In this document: positions 8,417 through 17,513 of the stretch, piece by piece
Numbering within the stretch: the first letter of the stretch is position 1
Layout of the letters: the number at the start of each line of letters is the position of its first letter
DNA from: Pseudonocardiaceae bacterium
Lineage (GTDB): Bacteria; Actinomycetota; Actinomycetes; Mycobacteriales; Pseudonocardiaceae
Length of the DNA: 34,734 nucleotides
Assembly: GCA_025924655.1 (NCBI GenBank)
Contig: JAICHZ010000004.1
Coordinates: 1 to 34,734 of the forward strand
Direction of reading: 5' to 3'
Notes under the pieces: model-generated
What the model was told of the DNA's origin: nothing
Database searches by the model: none
The model's input: the letters and a program-made list of their open reading frames with translations, nothing else
Translations under genes and position numbers: made by a program

Positions 8417-10054
8417 CTGACCGTCAGCCAGACCACATTGCCCGAGACCCATCCCCTGGAGCGTCCCGACCCCGACACCCAAGCCAGTACCGAGAGTGAT
8501 ATCGACGAAACCTCGCCGCCCACGCCGCTGCAGGCTGGCGCACCGGTACGCGATGACTCTCCCACCTTCGCCCAACTCGGTGTTCGCGACGAGATCGTCC
8601 GGACTCTGCGAGCAGTAGGCATCGAGCGCACCTTCGCTATTCAGGAACTCACCTTGCCGCTGGCGCTGGCCGGCGACGACCTCATCGGTCAGGCCCGCAC
8701 CGGCACTGGCAAGACGCTCGGCTTCGGTGTGCCGCTGATCCAGCGGATCACCTCCGGAGACGTCGTTCTTGACGGCACCCCGCGCGCCCTGGTCGTCGTT
8801 CCGACCAGAGAGCTGTGCTTGCAGGTCAGCGCCGATCTCACCGCCGCGGGCCGGGATCTCGGCGTCCGGGTCCTTTCGATCTACGGCGGCCGACCTTACG
8901 AACCACAGATCAAGGCCCTGACCAGAGGGGTGGACCTGGTGGTCGGTACTCCGGGTCGGCTACTGGACCTTGCCGAACAGCGCCATCTGGTGCTGGGCAA
9001 GGTACGCGTGCTGGTCCTCGACGAGGCCGATGAGATGCTCGACCTGGGCTTCCTGCCCGACATCGAGCGAATCCTGCGGATGGTGCCCGAGCAGCGCCAG
9101 ACCATGCTGTTCTCGGCCACCATGCCGGGCCCGATCATCACGCTGGCCCGGACCTTCCTGACCCAACCAACGCATATCCGCGCTGAGGAACCCGACGCAA
9201 CCGCCATCCACGAGCTGACTAGGCAGTTCGTCTACCGGGCGCACGCGATGGACAAGGTCGAGCTGCTGTCCCGGATGCTGCAGGCCCGCGACCGAGGCCT
9301 GACGATGATCTTCACCAGGACCAAACGTACCGCGCAGAAGGTGGCCGACGAGCTCACCGAACGCGGTTTCGCGGCTGCGGCGGTGCACGGTGACCTCGGC
9401 CAGGGGGCTCGCGAGCAGGCGCTTCGCGCCTTCCGCTCGGAGAAGGTGGACGTGCTGGTCGCCACCGACGTCGCCGCCCGCGGCATCGACGTCCCGGAGG
9501 TCACCCACGTCATCAACTACCAATGTCCCGAAGACGAGAAGCCCTACGTGCACCGGATCGGGCGTACCGGGCGCGCCGGGCGCGCCGGCGTCGCGATCAC
9601 TCTCGTCGACTGGGACGAGGAAACCCGCTGGAAGATGATCAGTGATGCGCTGGACCTCGGCATGCCGGAGCCCGCGGAGACCTACTCCACCTCGGAGCAC
9701 CTGTTCAGCGACCTCGACATCCCCACCGACTCCACCGGGCGGCTGCCGCTGGCCCGGCGCACCCGGGCCGGACTGGGAGCTGAGCCCAGCGACGAAGCCG
9801 GCCGGCCCAGGCGTACCACTGGCGTCGCACGCGGGGTGCGCGGTGGGCCCGCCGACGGTGAGCTTCCGCCGGTCCGCCGGCTGCGGCGGCGTACCCGCAA
9901 CGGAGAGACCGCCGGCATCAGTGCCGAGACCGCGCCGCCCGCAGAGCACCCATGCGACCATGGCGACGCCGGGCTGCGCCGCCGACGTCGGCGCAGCCGG
10001 GGCCGCAGCGCTGGCACCGGGGAACACGGCAGCCAACCCCGCGCCGCAGGCTAA
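8417..10054 (+). CDS. DEAD/DEAH-box ATP-dependent RNA helicase (RhlE/DeaD-like) with Arg-rich tail
   Basis: [13 protein letters not shown]-motif, [34 protein letters not shown]. Start uncertain: CTG 8417 has GAGAGG 8 nt upstream. Confidence 0.93.
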   Translation: MTVSQTTLPETHPLERPDPDTQASTESDIDETSPPTPLQAGAPVRDDSPTFAQLGVRDEIVRTLRAVGIERTFAIQELTLPLALAGDDLIGQARTGTGKTLGFGVPLIQRITSGDVVLDGTPRALVVVPTRELCLQVSADLTAAGRDLGVRVLSIYGGRPYEPQIKALTRGVDLVVGTPGRLLDLAEQRHLVLGKVRVLVLDEADEMLDLGFLPDIERILRMVPEQRQTMLFSATMPGPIITLARTFLTQPTHIRAEEPDATAIHELTRQFVYRAHAMDKVELLSRMLQARDRGLTMIFTRTKRTAQKVADELTERGFAAAAVHGDLGQGAREQALRAFRSEKVDVLVATDVAARGIDVPEVTHVINYQCPEDEKPYVHRIGRTGRAGRAGVAITLVDWDEETRWKMISDALDLGMPEPAETYSTSEHLFSDLDIPTDSTGRLPLARRTRAGLGAEPSDEAGRPRRTTGVARGVRGGPADGELPPVRRLRRRTRNGETAGISAETAPPAEHPCDHGDAGLRRRRRRSRGRSAGTGEHGSQPRAAG

Positions 10055-10066
10055 CCCAACGGTCGG

Positions 10067-11302
10067 ATGCTCGCGCCGGAACGCCGCACCCGATGGGACC
10101 TCACCGCTGCCGCGGTGCTGGTAGTGGCCGTGCTCACCGCGGCCGCTGCATTGTGGTGGACCAGTGACGCGCGCCGCACCACGCTGACCACCGCCGCCGG
10201 CCCGGCACCAGGTGCTGCGACTTCAGCCGCCGGGTCCGGGTCATTGCCAACGGCGCTGACGGAGGCGTGGCGAGCGCCGAGCGCAGCGACCCCGGTCCCG
10301 CTCGCAGCGGACCGCACGGCGGTCACCGGTGCCGCCGGCGTGGTCGCCGGGCGCGACCTGTACACCGGCGCGGTGCGCTGGAGCTACCGGCGTGACCGAC
10401 CGCTGTGTACCGTGGCGGCCGCATTTCAGCATGTGGTGGCGGTGTACCGGCGCAGCGACACCTGCAGCGAGGTGACCGCTCTAGGTTGGGTCGACGGTCG
10501 GCGAGGACCACAACGCACCGGTCCGGTGGAAGCGCCGACCCGGCTGGTTGCCGCCGGCAACCAGGTTGCCGCCACTGGCAGTCGTTACCTGGAGGTATGG
10601 CGCTCTGACCTGGTACGCACGCTGGCCTATGGGCGACTGCCGACGCCCGTGCAGCCAGCCACCCAACCGCGCCCGGACTGCGTGCACGACTCGATGGCAC
10701 TCACTAATGTCAAACTGGGCGGCGGCAAGCTGGCTGTGGTTGAGCAGTGTCCCGGGGAGCGGGTGCGGCTCACCGTGCAACGGTCCGATCCCAAGGAACC
10801 CGACCACCCCGAAGTGATTTTCAGCACCCTGCTGTCGGGGCAGCAGGCCCAGGTCATCGCGATGAGCGGGGAACGGGTGGCCGTGGCGCTGCCCGACCCA
10901 GCCCGGTTGGCCATGCTCGACGGCCAGGGCAAGGAGGTCGCCGAGTATCCGCTGGCGGTCCCGGACGCCGACCTGCGCGGCAATCCACCCGGCGGCCTGG
11001 CCGATATCACCCAGGCAGCCACGGAGATTTACTGGTTCACCGGCTCGGCCACTGTTGCTTTGGATATCGCGGACCTGCGGCCACGGTGGACCCGGGCGGG
11101 GTCCCTGGGTACCGGGTCGGAGGTCGCCGGGCGGCTGCTGCTACCGGTGGCGGGTGCGCTAGCCGTGCTGGACACCACCACCGGCCAGCAGCTCCGCTCG
11201 CTGCCGGTGGACCGCGGCGGCTACCGCGGCCCCGTAGGTACTGCCAGTTCCGGGGGTGTGGTTCTGGAGCAACGTGGCGACACCCTGGTAGCGCTGCGCT
11301 GA
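10067..11302 (+). CDS. membrane-anchored PQQ-binding-like beta-propeller protein (Rv3212-like)
   Basis: N-terminal TM segment TAAAVLVVAVLTAAAALWW, then repeated blades (DLYTGAVRWSYRRD, LDIADLRPRWTRAG, LDTTTGQQLRSLPV). Confidence 0.75.
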   Translation: MLAPERRTRWDLTAAAVLVVAVLTAAAALWWTSDARRTTLTTAAGPAPGAATSAAGSGSLPTALTEAWRAPSAATPVPLAADRTAVTGAAGVVAGRDLYTGAVRWSYRRDRPLCTVAAAFQHVVAVYRRSDTCSEVTALGWVDGRRGPQRTGPVEAPTRLVAAGNQVAATGSRYLEVWRSDLVRTLAYGRLPTPVQPATQPRPDCVHDSMALTNVKLGGGKLAVVEQCPGERVRLTVQRSDPKEPDHPEVIFSTLLSGQQAQVIAMSGERVAVALPDPARLAMLDGQGKEVAEYPLAVPDADLRGNPPGGLADITQAATEIYWFTGSATVALDIADLRPRWTRAGSLGTGSEVAGRLLLPVAGALAVLDTTTGQQLRSLPVDRGGYRGPVGTASSGGVVLEQRGDTLVALR

Positions 11303-11314
11303 GCTTGCGACTCG

Positions 11315-11320
11315 TAAGCT
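11315..11320 (+). promoter_or_regulatory. putative -10 TAAGCT of a leaderless mRNA
   Basis: TAAGCT-catccg-GTG, exactly 6 nt to the start at 11327. Confidence 0.5.
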
Positions 11321-11326
11321 CATCCG

Positions 11327-12214
11327 GTGACGGCATCACAGATCACCCCGCACGGCGCCAGCCGCGTGCAGGTGACGGTGGCTGGAGCCGACCTAGCGGC
11401 GCTGCGGGCCCAACCCGCTGAGCCCGTCGGCGCCGTAGCTGTCCTGCTGCCGGGGTACACCGGGTCCAAGGAGGACTTTGCGGCCCTGATGGACCCCATG
11501 TGTCGGGCAGGTCTGTCCGTGTTGGCCCTGGACCTGCCCGGGCAGTACGAGTCCCCTGGCCCGGACTGCGAGCAGGACTATTACCCCGACCCGCTGGGTC
11601 GGACCATCGCGGCGTTGGTGGCTGAGCTCGCCGCCGGCGGGGACGTGCTACTGCTGGGGCACTCCTACGGGGGGTTGGTGGCTCGAGCGGCGGTGCTCGC
11701 CGGCGCCCCGGTGACTGGGCTGGTCTTGCTCGACTCGGGTCCAAGCGGGTTGCCCCCAGGACCGCGCCGGGAGTTGCTCGACGCCACCGAGCCGGTGATG
11801 CGTTTCCAAGGCATCGAGACCGTTTTCAGACTGCTCGAAGCTCGGAACGGAACCGCGGAGCCGCCCGAACTGGCCGCACTGCTGCGGGCTCGTTTCCTGG
11901 GCTCCTCAAGCGTTGGCCTGCTCGGGATGGCGACCGGTCTGCGCACCGAACCCGACCGGGTCACCGAGCTGGCCACCGCCCTGCGCACTCGCGCGATCCC
12001 TTGTTTGGTCGCCTTCGGCGAATCCGATGACGCGTGGCCGGTGCCGGTGCAGCGCGATATGGCGGCCCGGCTGGGCGCCCAGGTCGCGATGATCCACGAT
12101 GCCGCCCACTCACCGGCCATCGAGAATCCGCAAGCTCTGCTCGACCTGCTACTGCCAACCTGGAAGACCTGGCTCTTCAGGCCCACCAGCCGAACCAGAG
12201 GACGCAGGCGGTGA
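11327..12214 (+). CDS. alpha/beta hydrolase
   Basis: LLPGYTGSKEDF, LLLGHSYGGLVA nucleophile elbow, GESDDAWPV, HDAAHSP. Confidence 0.88.
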   Translation: MTASQITPHGASRVQVTVAGADLAALRAQPAEPVGAVAVLLPGYTGSKEDFAALMDPMCRAGLSVLALDLPGQYESPGPDCEQDYYPDPLGRTIAALVAELAAGGDVLLLGHSYGGLVARAAVLAGAPVTGLVLLDSGPSGLPPGPRRELLDATEPVMRFQGIETVFRLLEARNGTAEPPELAALLRARFLGSSSVGLLGMATGLRTEPDRVTELATALRTRAIPCLVAFGESDDAWPVPVQRDMAARLGAQVAMIHDAAHSPAIENPQALLDLLLPTWKTWLFRPTSRTRGRRR

Positions 12215-12482
12215 GCAGCAGGATGGTGTAGGAGGCCAGGGCTGCGGTGCGGCCTCGACAGCGGTCGGCGGCGAGCTGCAACGCAACCGCGACCGCAGCC
12301 GCGACCCCGTGTCCGGCAACCACCGCCAGGCCTGGTCCGGGCCGGCCTGACGCACCGGCCAGCCACTGCGCCACGTAGACCGCGATCGCAAGCACCACCA
12401 GTCCCCCCGCCAGCACACCGGACAGCCCGTGCGCGACCCGCTCACCAAGGCGCGGCGCGGTCACGGTGCAAGCAGGGCCCAT
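12177..12482 (-). CDS. small multi-pass membrane protein
   Basis: MGPACTVTAPRLGERVAHGLSGVLAGGLVVLAIAVYVAQWL...TILLLTACVLWFGWWA; overlaps the upstream nuclease ORF by 22 nt. Confidence 0.6.
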   Translation of the reverse strand: MGPACTVTAPRLGERVAHGLSGVLAGGLVVLAIAVYVAQWLAGASGRPGPGLAVVAGHGVAAAVAVALQLAADRCRGRTAALASYTILLLTACVLWFGWWA

Positions 12483-13306
12483 GGCCGCAGCTCTGGTGCA
12501 CTGGCCCGGCCCTCGGGGCAGTGCCGCCGGAAATCGCACCATGAGCAAGCCCGGCCGGGGGTGGGCGGGAACAGGGTTTCAGGATCGCCTCCGGTCGCCA
12601 GAGCGTCGACGGCCAGCGCGATCTCATCGGCCACCTCCTCGGCACGGCGCAGGTGCCTGCTCAATGACTGCTCGGTGTGCTCCCAGCCGGCAACGGTGCC
12701 GGTGGGCAGGTGGTGCAGCTCCACCCGGCGGCATTCCCGACGTAGCGTGCGGCGGGCCGCGAAGGCGTAGAGCGCCAACGCCTGCGAACCGCGAGCGTCA
12801 TCGACGGTGAGCTCCTGGCGACCGGTCTTGTAATCGACTACGACCAGTTCGCCGTTGCGCTCATCGATGCGATCCACTCGTCCCTCCGCCACGATCCGTT
12901 GGGTCGGCGCGGATACCCAACGCTCCACCCCCACCGGTTCGAGGTCGGGATCCAGCTCGTCGACGTATCGGGCCACCCAGTCCTGTGCGCGGCTTCGATA
13001 GTCGCCGGCCTGCGCGTTGTCGGCGAAACCCTCGCCAGACCAATGCGTCGCGACCAGCGCGGCCGCAGCGTGCGGCTGCCGCCGTTCGGGCGCCAGATCG
13101 AACAACGCCCGCAGTGCGGTGTGCACCACCGCGCCCAGCGTGTTGTGTGCCCAGGCACCGCCCCGCGCAGGCGCGGGACGATCCAGGTAGGCCATCCGGT
13201 AACGCCGGCGGCAGCCGGTCCAGGTGCTGAGCTTGGCGGGAGTCAGCCGCACCAGCGGGCGGGGCAGACCACCGAGTTGCAGCTCGCCCTGCGCTCGCGG
13301 TGCCAT
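12461..13306 (-). CDS. PD-(D/E)XK (RecB-family/Cas4-like) nuclease with Cys motif
   Basis: LSTWTGCRRRYRM...GRVDRIDERNGELVVVDYKTGRQE...QALALYAFAAR...CSWCDFRRHCPEG. Confidence 0.88.
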   Translation of the reverse strand: MAPRAQGELQLGGLPRPLVRLTPAKLSTWTGCRRRYRMAYLDRPAPARGGAWAHNTLGAVVHTALRALFDLAPERRQPHAAAALVATHWSGEGFADNAQAGDYRSRAQDWVARYVDELDPDLEPVGVERWVSAPTQRIVAEGRVDRIDERNGELVVVDYKTGRQELTVDDARGSQALALYAFAARRTLRRECRRVELHHLPTGTVAGWEHTEQSLSRHLRRAEEVADEIALAVDALATGGDPETLFPPTPGRACSWCDFRRHCPEGRASAPELRPWALLAP

Positions 13307-13332
13307 CGCGCCTACCGTACTCGTCAGCCGGG

Positions 13333-14199
13333 TCAGCCGGTCACTGCGGCGACACGGCTGCTCGCCGCCAGCTCCTCGATTCGTTCCAGCGCCTCGGGGT
13401 CAGTCGTCTCTTGACCTAACGACACCGTCTTGTTCCTACCGTGGTAATCGCTGCTGCCGGTCATCAGCAGGCCAAGTTCGGCCGCGAGGTCGCGCAGCGC
13501 TGCACGATCGCCGTCGGCATGGTCGGGATGGTTTACTTCCACCCCGGCGAGCCCCTCAGTGAAAAGTTCCGCGATCACGGAGAGATCGATGACCGGCCCC
13601 CGACGGCGGGCCGCGGCGTGCGCCAGGACCGCGACTCCGCCTGCGGCCCGAACCATCCGGATCGCGGTGTGGACGTCGGTATCGACGCGACCGGTGTAGT
13701 ACGGGCCGCCGGTGTTGAGAAATCGGCGGAAGGCTTCATCGACGCTACCCACGACGCCCGCCGAGACCAGTGCCTGGGCGAGGTGTGGCCGCCCGACCGG
13801 AGCTTCCGGCGGCAGGCCGGCGAGAAACTCGTCAGGATCCACCGGGAACCCGTCGGCGGCCATCCGCCGTGCCATGACGCACAACCGCACGCGTCGCTCA
13901 TCGCGCAGCCGCGTCTGCTCAGCGATGATTGCCGCCGAGGATGGATCGAACAGGTAACCGAGCAAGTGCACCGAGACGTGGCCGCCCCTGCCGTCCGGCG
14001 CGAGGCAGGAGAACTCCGCGCCCCGGATCAACCGCAGGCCTACCGGCAGCGCATCGACAGCGTCGTCCCATCCCGCAGTGGTGTCGTGGTCGGTCAGGGC
14101 CAGCACATCAACACCAGCCGCCGCAGCGGCCGCGACGAGCTCCGCGGGGGTGTCCGTGCCATCGGACGCGGTGGAGTGAGCGTGCAGGTCAATACGCAT
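13333..14199 (-). CDS. PHP-domain phosphoesterase
   Basis: MRIDLHAHSTASDGTDTPAEL, LALTDHDTTAGW, GAEFSC, GSSDYHG. Confidence 0.92.
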   Translation of the reverse strand: MRIDLHAHSTASDGTDTPAELVAAAAAAGVDVLALTDHDTTAGWDDAVDALPVGLRLIRGAEFSCLAPDGRGGHVSVHLLGYLFDPSSAAIIAEQTRLRDERRVRLCVMARRMAADGFPVDPDEFLAGLPPEAPVGRPHLAQALVSAGVVGSVDEAFRRFLNTGGPYYTGRVDTDVHTAIRMVRAAGGVAVLAHAAARRRGPVIDLSVIAELFTEGLAGVEVNHPDHADGDRAALRDLAAELGLLMTGSSDYHGRNKTVSLGQETTDPEALERIEELAASSRVAAVTG

Positions 14200-14223
14200 G
14201 ACCGCAGTCTTCACCAGCGATCG

Positions 14224-14814
14224 CTACCGGCCGTCGGGGCTTGGCCGTCCCGGACGCGGCCAGCGCCTGCGACGAGAGCTGCGCGGTGGCTGCAGCATGT
14301 GTGATTGAGGCTGCTTCTTCTCACCGAAGATCAACCCAGAGATCGCGAGAAAGACCTCCTCTGGCTCGGGCAAGAAGTGAATCCACTCGAGGTCCTGCTT
14401 CTGGCCGGCCGACTCTATCCGGAGCGTGCCGTAACCGAGTAGCTGCCCGAAGAATGGCCTCATGAAGCTCATGTCGGTCACCTTCGTGATCGGCATCATG
14501 GAGTTCTTCGTCTCGATGATGCCGCTGGTGACCATGAACCGTTTGTCGGTGACGATGATCACATGGATCCACCACTCCAGCACTTTCCAGGCGAAGCGCA
14601 GCAACGCGCCAACCGCCACGTACCAGAGCAACGACTGCACCAGCCAAAGACCATCCGCGACGCCGGTGACCAGCCGGGACAGTAAGTACGCTCCGAGCAC
14701 GATTCCCACGGTGATCAGCAGGTCCTTGAGCAGAAACGCCCAGTGCCGCCGCACCCGGATCACCCGGCGCTCCATCGTGGGATCGAGCAGGACGTGGGAA
14801 TGCCGACCGAGCAT
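14224..14814 (-). CDS. PH-domain (bPH2) membrane protein
   Basis: VIRVRRHWAFLLKDLLITVGIVLGAYLLSRL; WWIHVIIVTDKRFMVTSGIIETKNSMMPITKVTDM. Confidence 0.85.
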   Translation of the reverse strand: MLGRHSHVLLDPTMERRVIRVRRHWAFLLKDLLITVGIVLGAYLLSRLVTGVADGLWLVQSLLWYVAVGALLRFAWKVLEWWIHVIIVTDKRFMVTSGIIETKNSMMPITKVTDMSFMRPFFGQLLGYGTLRIESAGQKQDLEWIHFLPEPEEVFLAISGLIFGEKKQPQSHMLQPPRSSRRRRWPRPGRPSPDGR

Positions 14815-14985
14815 CTCAGCGCCGCCAGAACGTTGTCGCATTCACCCTGAACCACCTTGTCTCGCCGCTGCGGGCAGCGCAACGCAGTCGTCGCCGGACT
14901 GTTCGGTCCCCGATCCGTGAGTGTTGTACCGCAGCGGAGTCGACCGTGCGCCCGACACTCCCAAAGGGTACTACCATCCCTGCGG

Positions 14986-15399
14986 ATGACAGGCTCGGCG
15001 GCACAGCGCATCCGGTGCGTCGGAGCGGTGCTGCTCGATGACGCCGGCAGATTGCTGCTGATCCGAAGGGCGCACGAGCCGGGACGTGGCCGCTGGTCGG
15101 TGCCCGGAGGTCGGGTTGAAGACGGCGAGACCGATCAGCACGCGGTGATCCGCGAGGTGGCTGAGGAGACCGGGCTGGCAGTTGAGGTCACGGGTTGGCT
15201 GGGAGATGTGCAACGCGACGGACCGGATGGGGCGGTGTTCGACATCCACGATTACCGCTGCCGGGTGACGGGAGGTGCCCTCAGCGCCGGCGACGACGCC
15301 GATGGCGCCCGCTGGTGCGACGCGGAGGCCCTGGCGACTCTGCCCGTCGTCACCGGCCTCATCGACGCCCTCGCCGGCTGGCACTGCCTTCCCCGCTGA
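14986..15399 (+). CDS. NUDIX hydrolase
   Basis: GRWSVPGGRVEDGETDQHAVIREVAEETGL Nudix box. Confidence 0.92.
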   Translation: MTGSAAQRIRCVGAVLLDDAGRLLLIRRAHEPGRGRWSVPGGRVEDGETDQHAVIREVAEETGLAVEVTGWLGDVQRDGPDGAVFDIHDYRCRVTGGALSAGDDADGARWCDAEALATLPVVTGLIDALAGWHCLPR

Positions 15400-15402
15400 G
15401 GG

Positions 15403-15921
15403 TCAGGCAGTCGCGGTGCCTGGCCCCATGGCCAGTTTCGCCAACATGTCACGAGCCTGTTCGGCATGGCGCGGTTGGCACAGCACGTCGTACCGTCCGG
15501 CTACCAATTGGCTCGTCGACGCGAAGTCCCGCCGGCCGCGCGTCGCGGCATACCCGGCGGCGGCGAACACCGTTCCGAACACCGCGCCGGTGGCCACTCC
15601 TACCAAGATCGGAATCACTCCGGTCCCGGCCTGAGTCGCGAACAGGCTCAGCAGCACGCCCACGAACAGGCCGAACCAGGCACCCGACGCCGCCCCCTGC
15701 CCGATCACCCGGCCCCAGGTCAACCGCCGCAGTACCCGCTCCACCAGCATCAGGTCTACTCCGACGATGGTGACCTCGGCGACCGGAAACTCGTTATCGG
15801 CGAGATGGTCCACGGCGCGCTGCGCCTCGGCGTAAGTAGCGTAGGAGCCGATCGGCCAGCCGGTGGGAGGGGTGGGCAGGCCAGGCATCTGGCCGGGACC
15901 GCCGAACGGACTGGTCATCAC
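15403..15921 (-). CDS. general stress protein 17M-like membrane protein
   Basis: IGSYATYAEAQRAVDHLADNEFPVAEVTIVGVDL; Gly-rich TM hairpin. Confidence 0.8.
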   Translation of the reverse strand: MMTSPFGGPGQMPGLPTPPTGWPIGSYATYAEAQRAVDHLADNEFPVAEVTIVGVDLMLVERVLRRLTWGRVIGQGAASGAWFGLFVGVLLSLFATQAGTGVIPILVGVATGAVFGTVFAAAGYAATRGRRDFASTSQLVAGRYDVLCQPRHAEQARDMLAKLAMGPGTATA

Positions 15922-16007
15922 GCATCACCTCCCCTACGAGGTACCCGATCGTGGCGTGCAACGCCCGGATTTCACTCAACGGTGTCAAATGCAACATGGT
16001 GTCTGCT

Positions 16008-17204
16008 TCAACCTCGGGCAGCGTACTCCCGCAGCAAGCCTTTACTGATGATCGTCTTCTGGATCTCACTGGTGCCCTCGCCGATGAGCAGGAAGGGCGC
16101 TTCGCGCATCAGCCGCTCCACCTCGTACTCCTTGGAGTAGCCGTACCCGCCGTGGATGCGGAAAGCGTCTTCGGTGACCTCCTTGCAGTATTCGCTGGCC
16201 AGCAGCTTCGCCATCCCGGTCTGGACGTCGTTGCGCTCGCCGGAGTCCTTCAGACGGGCCGCGTTGACCATCATCAGGTGCGCGGCTTCGACCTTGGTGG
16301 CCATCTCGGCCAGCTTGAACGCGATCGCCTGGTGCTGCGCGATCGGCTTGCCGAAGGTCTTGCGCTGCTGGGCGTAGTCGACGGCGAGCTCGAAAGCTCG
16401 GATGGCGATGCCACATGCCCGGGCGGCGACGTTGACCCGACCCACTTCGACGCCGTCCATCATCTGGGCGAAACCCTTGCCGGGAGCGGCACCCAGCACC
16501 TTATCGGCGCCGATGCGGTAGCCGTCGAAGACGAGCTCGGTGGTTTCGACACCTTTGTAGCCCATCTTGTCGATCTTGCCCGGTACGCTGAGTCCGGCAG
16601 CCACCTCACCGTAGCCAGTGGGCTTGTCCACCAGCAGCGTGGTGAGGTTGTGGTGCGCCTTCGCCGCACCCTCCTCGGTCTTGACCAGCGTCGCCACCAG
16701 GGTGGAGGTGGCGCCATTGGTCAGCCACATCTTCGCGCCGTCGACGATGTAGTGCTCACCGTCACGGCGGGCTCTGGTCTTGATCGCCGCGACGTCGGAG
16801 CCCAGCTCCGGTTCCGACATGGAGAAGGCACCGCGGATGCGACCCTCGGCCATTCCAGGTAGGTAATGCTGCTTCTGCTCGGCGGTGCCGTGGTGGCTGA
16901 TCAGATGGGCCACGATGAAGTGGGTATTGATGACGCCGGAGACACTCATCCATCCGCGGGCGATCTGCTCCGCGACCAGTGCGTAGGTCAACAGCGACTC
17001 CCCCAGGCCGCCGTACTCCTCGGGGATGGTGAGCCCGAACAGACCCATCTCCTTCATCCCGTCGACGATTTCCTGCGGGTAGGTGTCGGTGTGCTCCAAC
17101 TCCTGGGCAACCGGGATGATCTCCTTGTCCACGAATGTCTTGACGGTGGCCAAGATCTCTCGCTGGATCTCGGTGAGGCCGGCGGTCTGAGCGAGCCGTG
17201 CCAT
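16008..17204 (-). CDS. acyl-CoA dehydrogenase
   Basis: GLFGLTIPEEYGGLG, FSMSEPELGSDVAAI, YAQQRKTFGKPIAQHQAI, HGGYGYSKEYEVERLMREAP. Confidence 0.96.
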   Translation of the reverse strand: MARLAQTAGLTEIQREILATVKTFVDKEIIPVAQELEHTDTYPQEIVDGMKEMGLFGLTIPEEYGGLGESLLTYALVAEQIARGWMSVSGVINTHFIVAHLISHHGTAEQKQHYLPGMAEGRIRGAFSMSEPELGSDVAAIKTRARRDGEHYIVDGAKMWLTNGATSTLVATLVKTEEGAAKAHHNLTTLLVDKPTGYGEVAAGLSVPGKIDKMGYKGVETTELVFDGYRIGADKVLGAAPGKGFAQMMDGVEVGRVNVAARACGIAIRAFELAVDYAQQRKTFGKPIAQHQAIAFKLAEMATKVEAAHLMMVNAARLKDSGERNDVQTGMAKLLASEYCKEVTEDAFRIHGGYGYSKEYEVERLMREAPFLLIGEGTSEIQKTIISKGLLREYAARG

Positions 17205-17278
17205 GGGGCTCCTTCCGTTGCGCGCCGGTGGCCTCGCAATGAAGCCTCATGGGCGTCGCGGCGGTCTGCTGAGAACAG

Positions 17279-17284
17279 TAATGT
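17279..17284 (+). promoter_or_regulatory. putative -10 TAATGT upstream of the leader peptide ORF
   Basis: TANNNT hexamer 32 nt before the leader ATG; no convincing -35. Confidence 0.35.
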
Positions 17285-17315
17285 CTCTGGTGACTTCATA
17301 GGGAGCCTTGCCCTG

Positions 17316-17453
17316 ATGACCACCATTACGCCCGGCCGCTCCATTGCGTACCGCCGTCGGCTCGACGGTCCGGTGTTGCGCACCGTCTGGCTGACCGTGC
17401 ACCGGCACGTCGATCTCCTCCGGCTAGCCAGTGCGTTGTGTCGCGCTCGCTGA
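17316..17453 (+). CDS. putative leader peptide (45 aa) of the HVDLxRxxSAxCR type
   Basis: MTTITPGRSIAYRRRLDGPVLRTVWLTVHRHVDLLRLASALCRAR*, 60 nt upstream of the SBP56 start; AGGGAG upstream. Confidence 0.7.
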   Translation: MTTITPGRSIAYRRRLDGPVLRTVWLTVHRHVDLLRLASALCRAR

Positions 17454-17513
17454 GCTACTGCCGCCTCGACACACCCCTCGTATCGCCATCTGACCTGATT
17501 CAAGGAGAACTCC

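Noticed and set aside
14919-14960. gagtgttg ... cgacactc imperfect dyad between PH-domain and NUDIX genes
   Set aside because: One mismatch in 8-bp arms with a 26-nt loop; not a convincing structure and not clearly related to the gtgagtggc hairpin family.
16866-17453. 195-aa plus-strand ORF as a single gene
   Set aside because: First two-thirds are antisense to the acyl-CoA dehydrogenase; only the last 45 codons look real (leader peptide).
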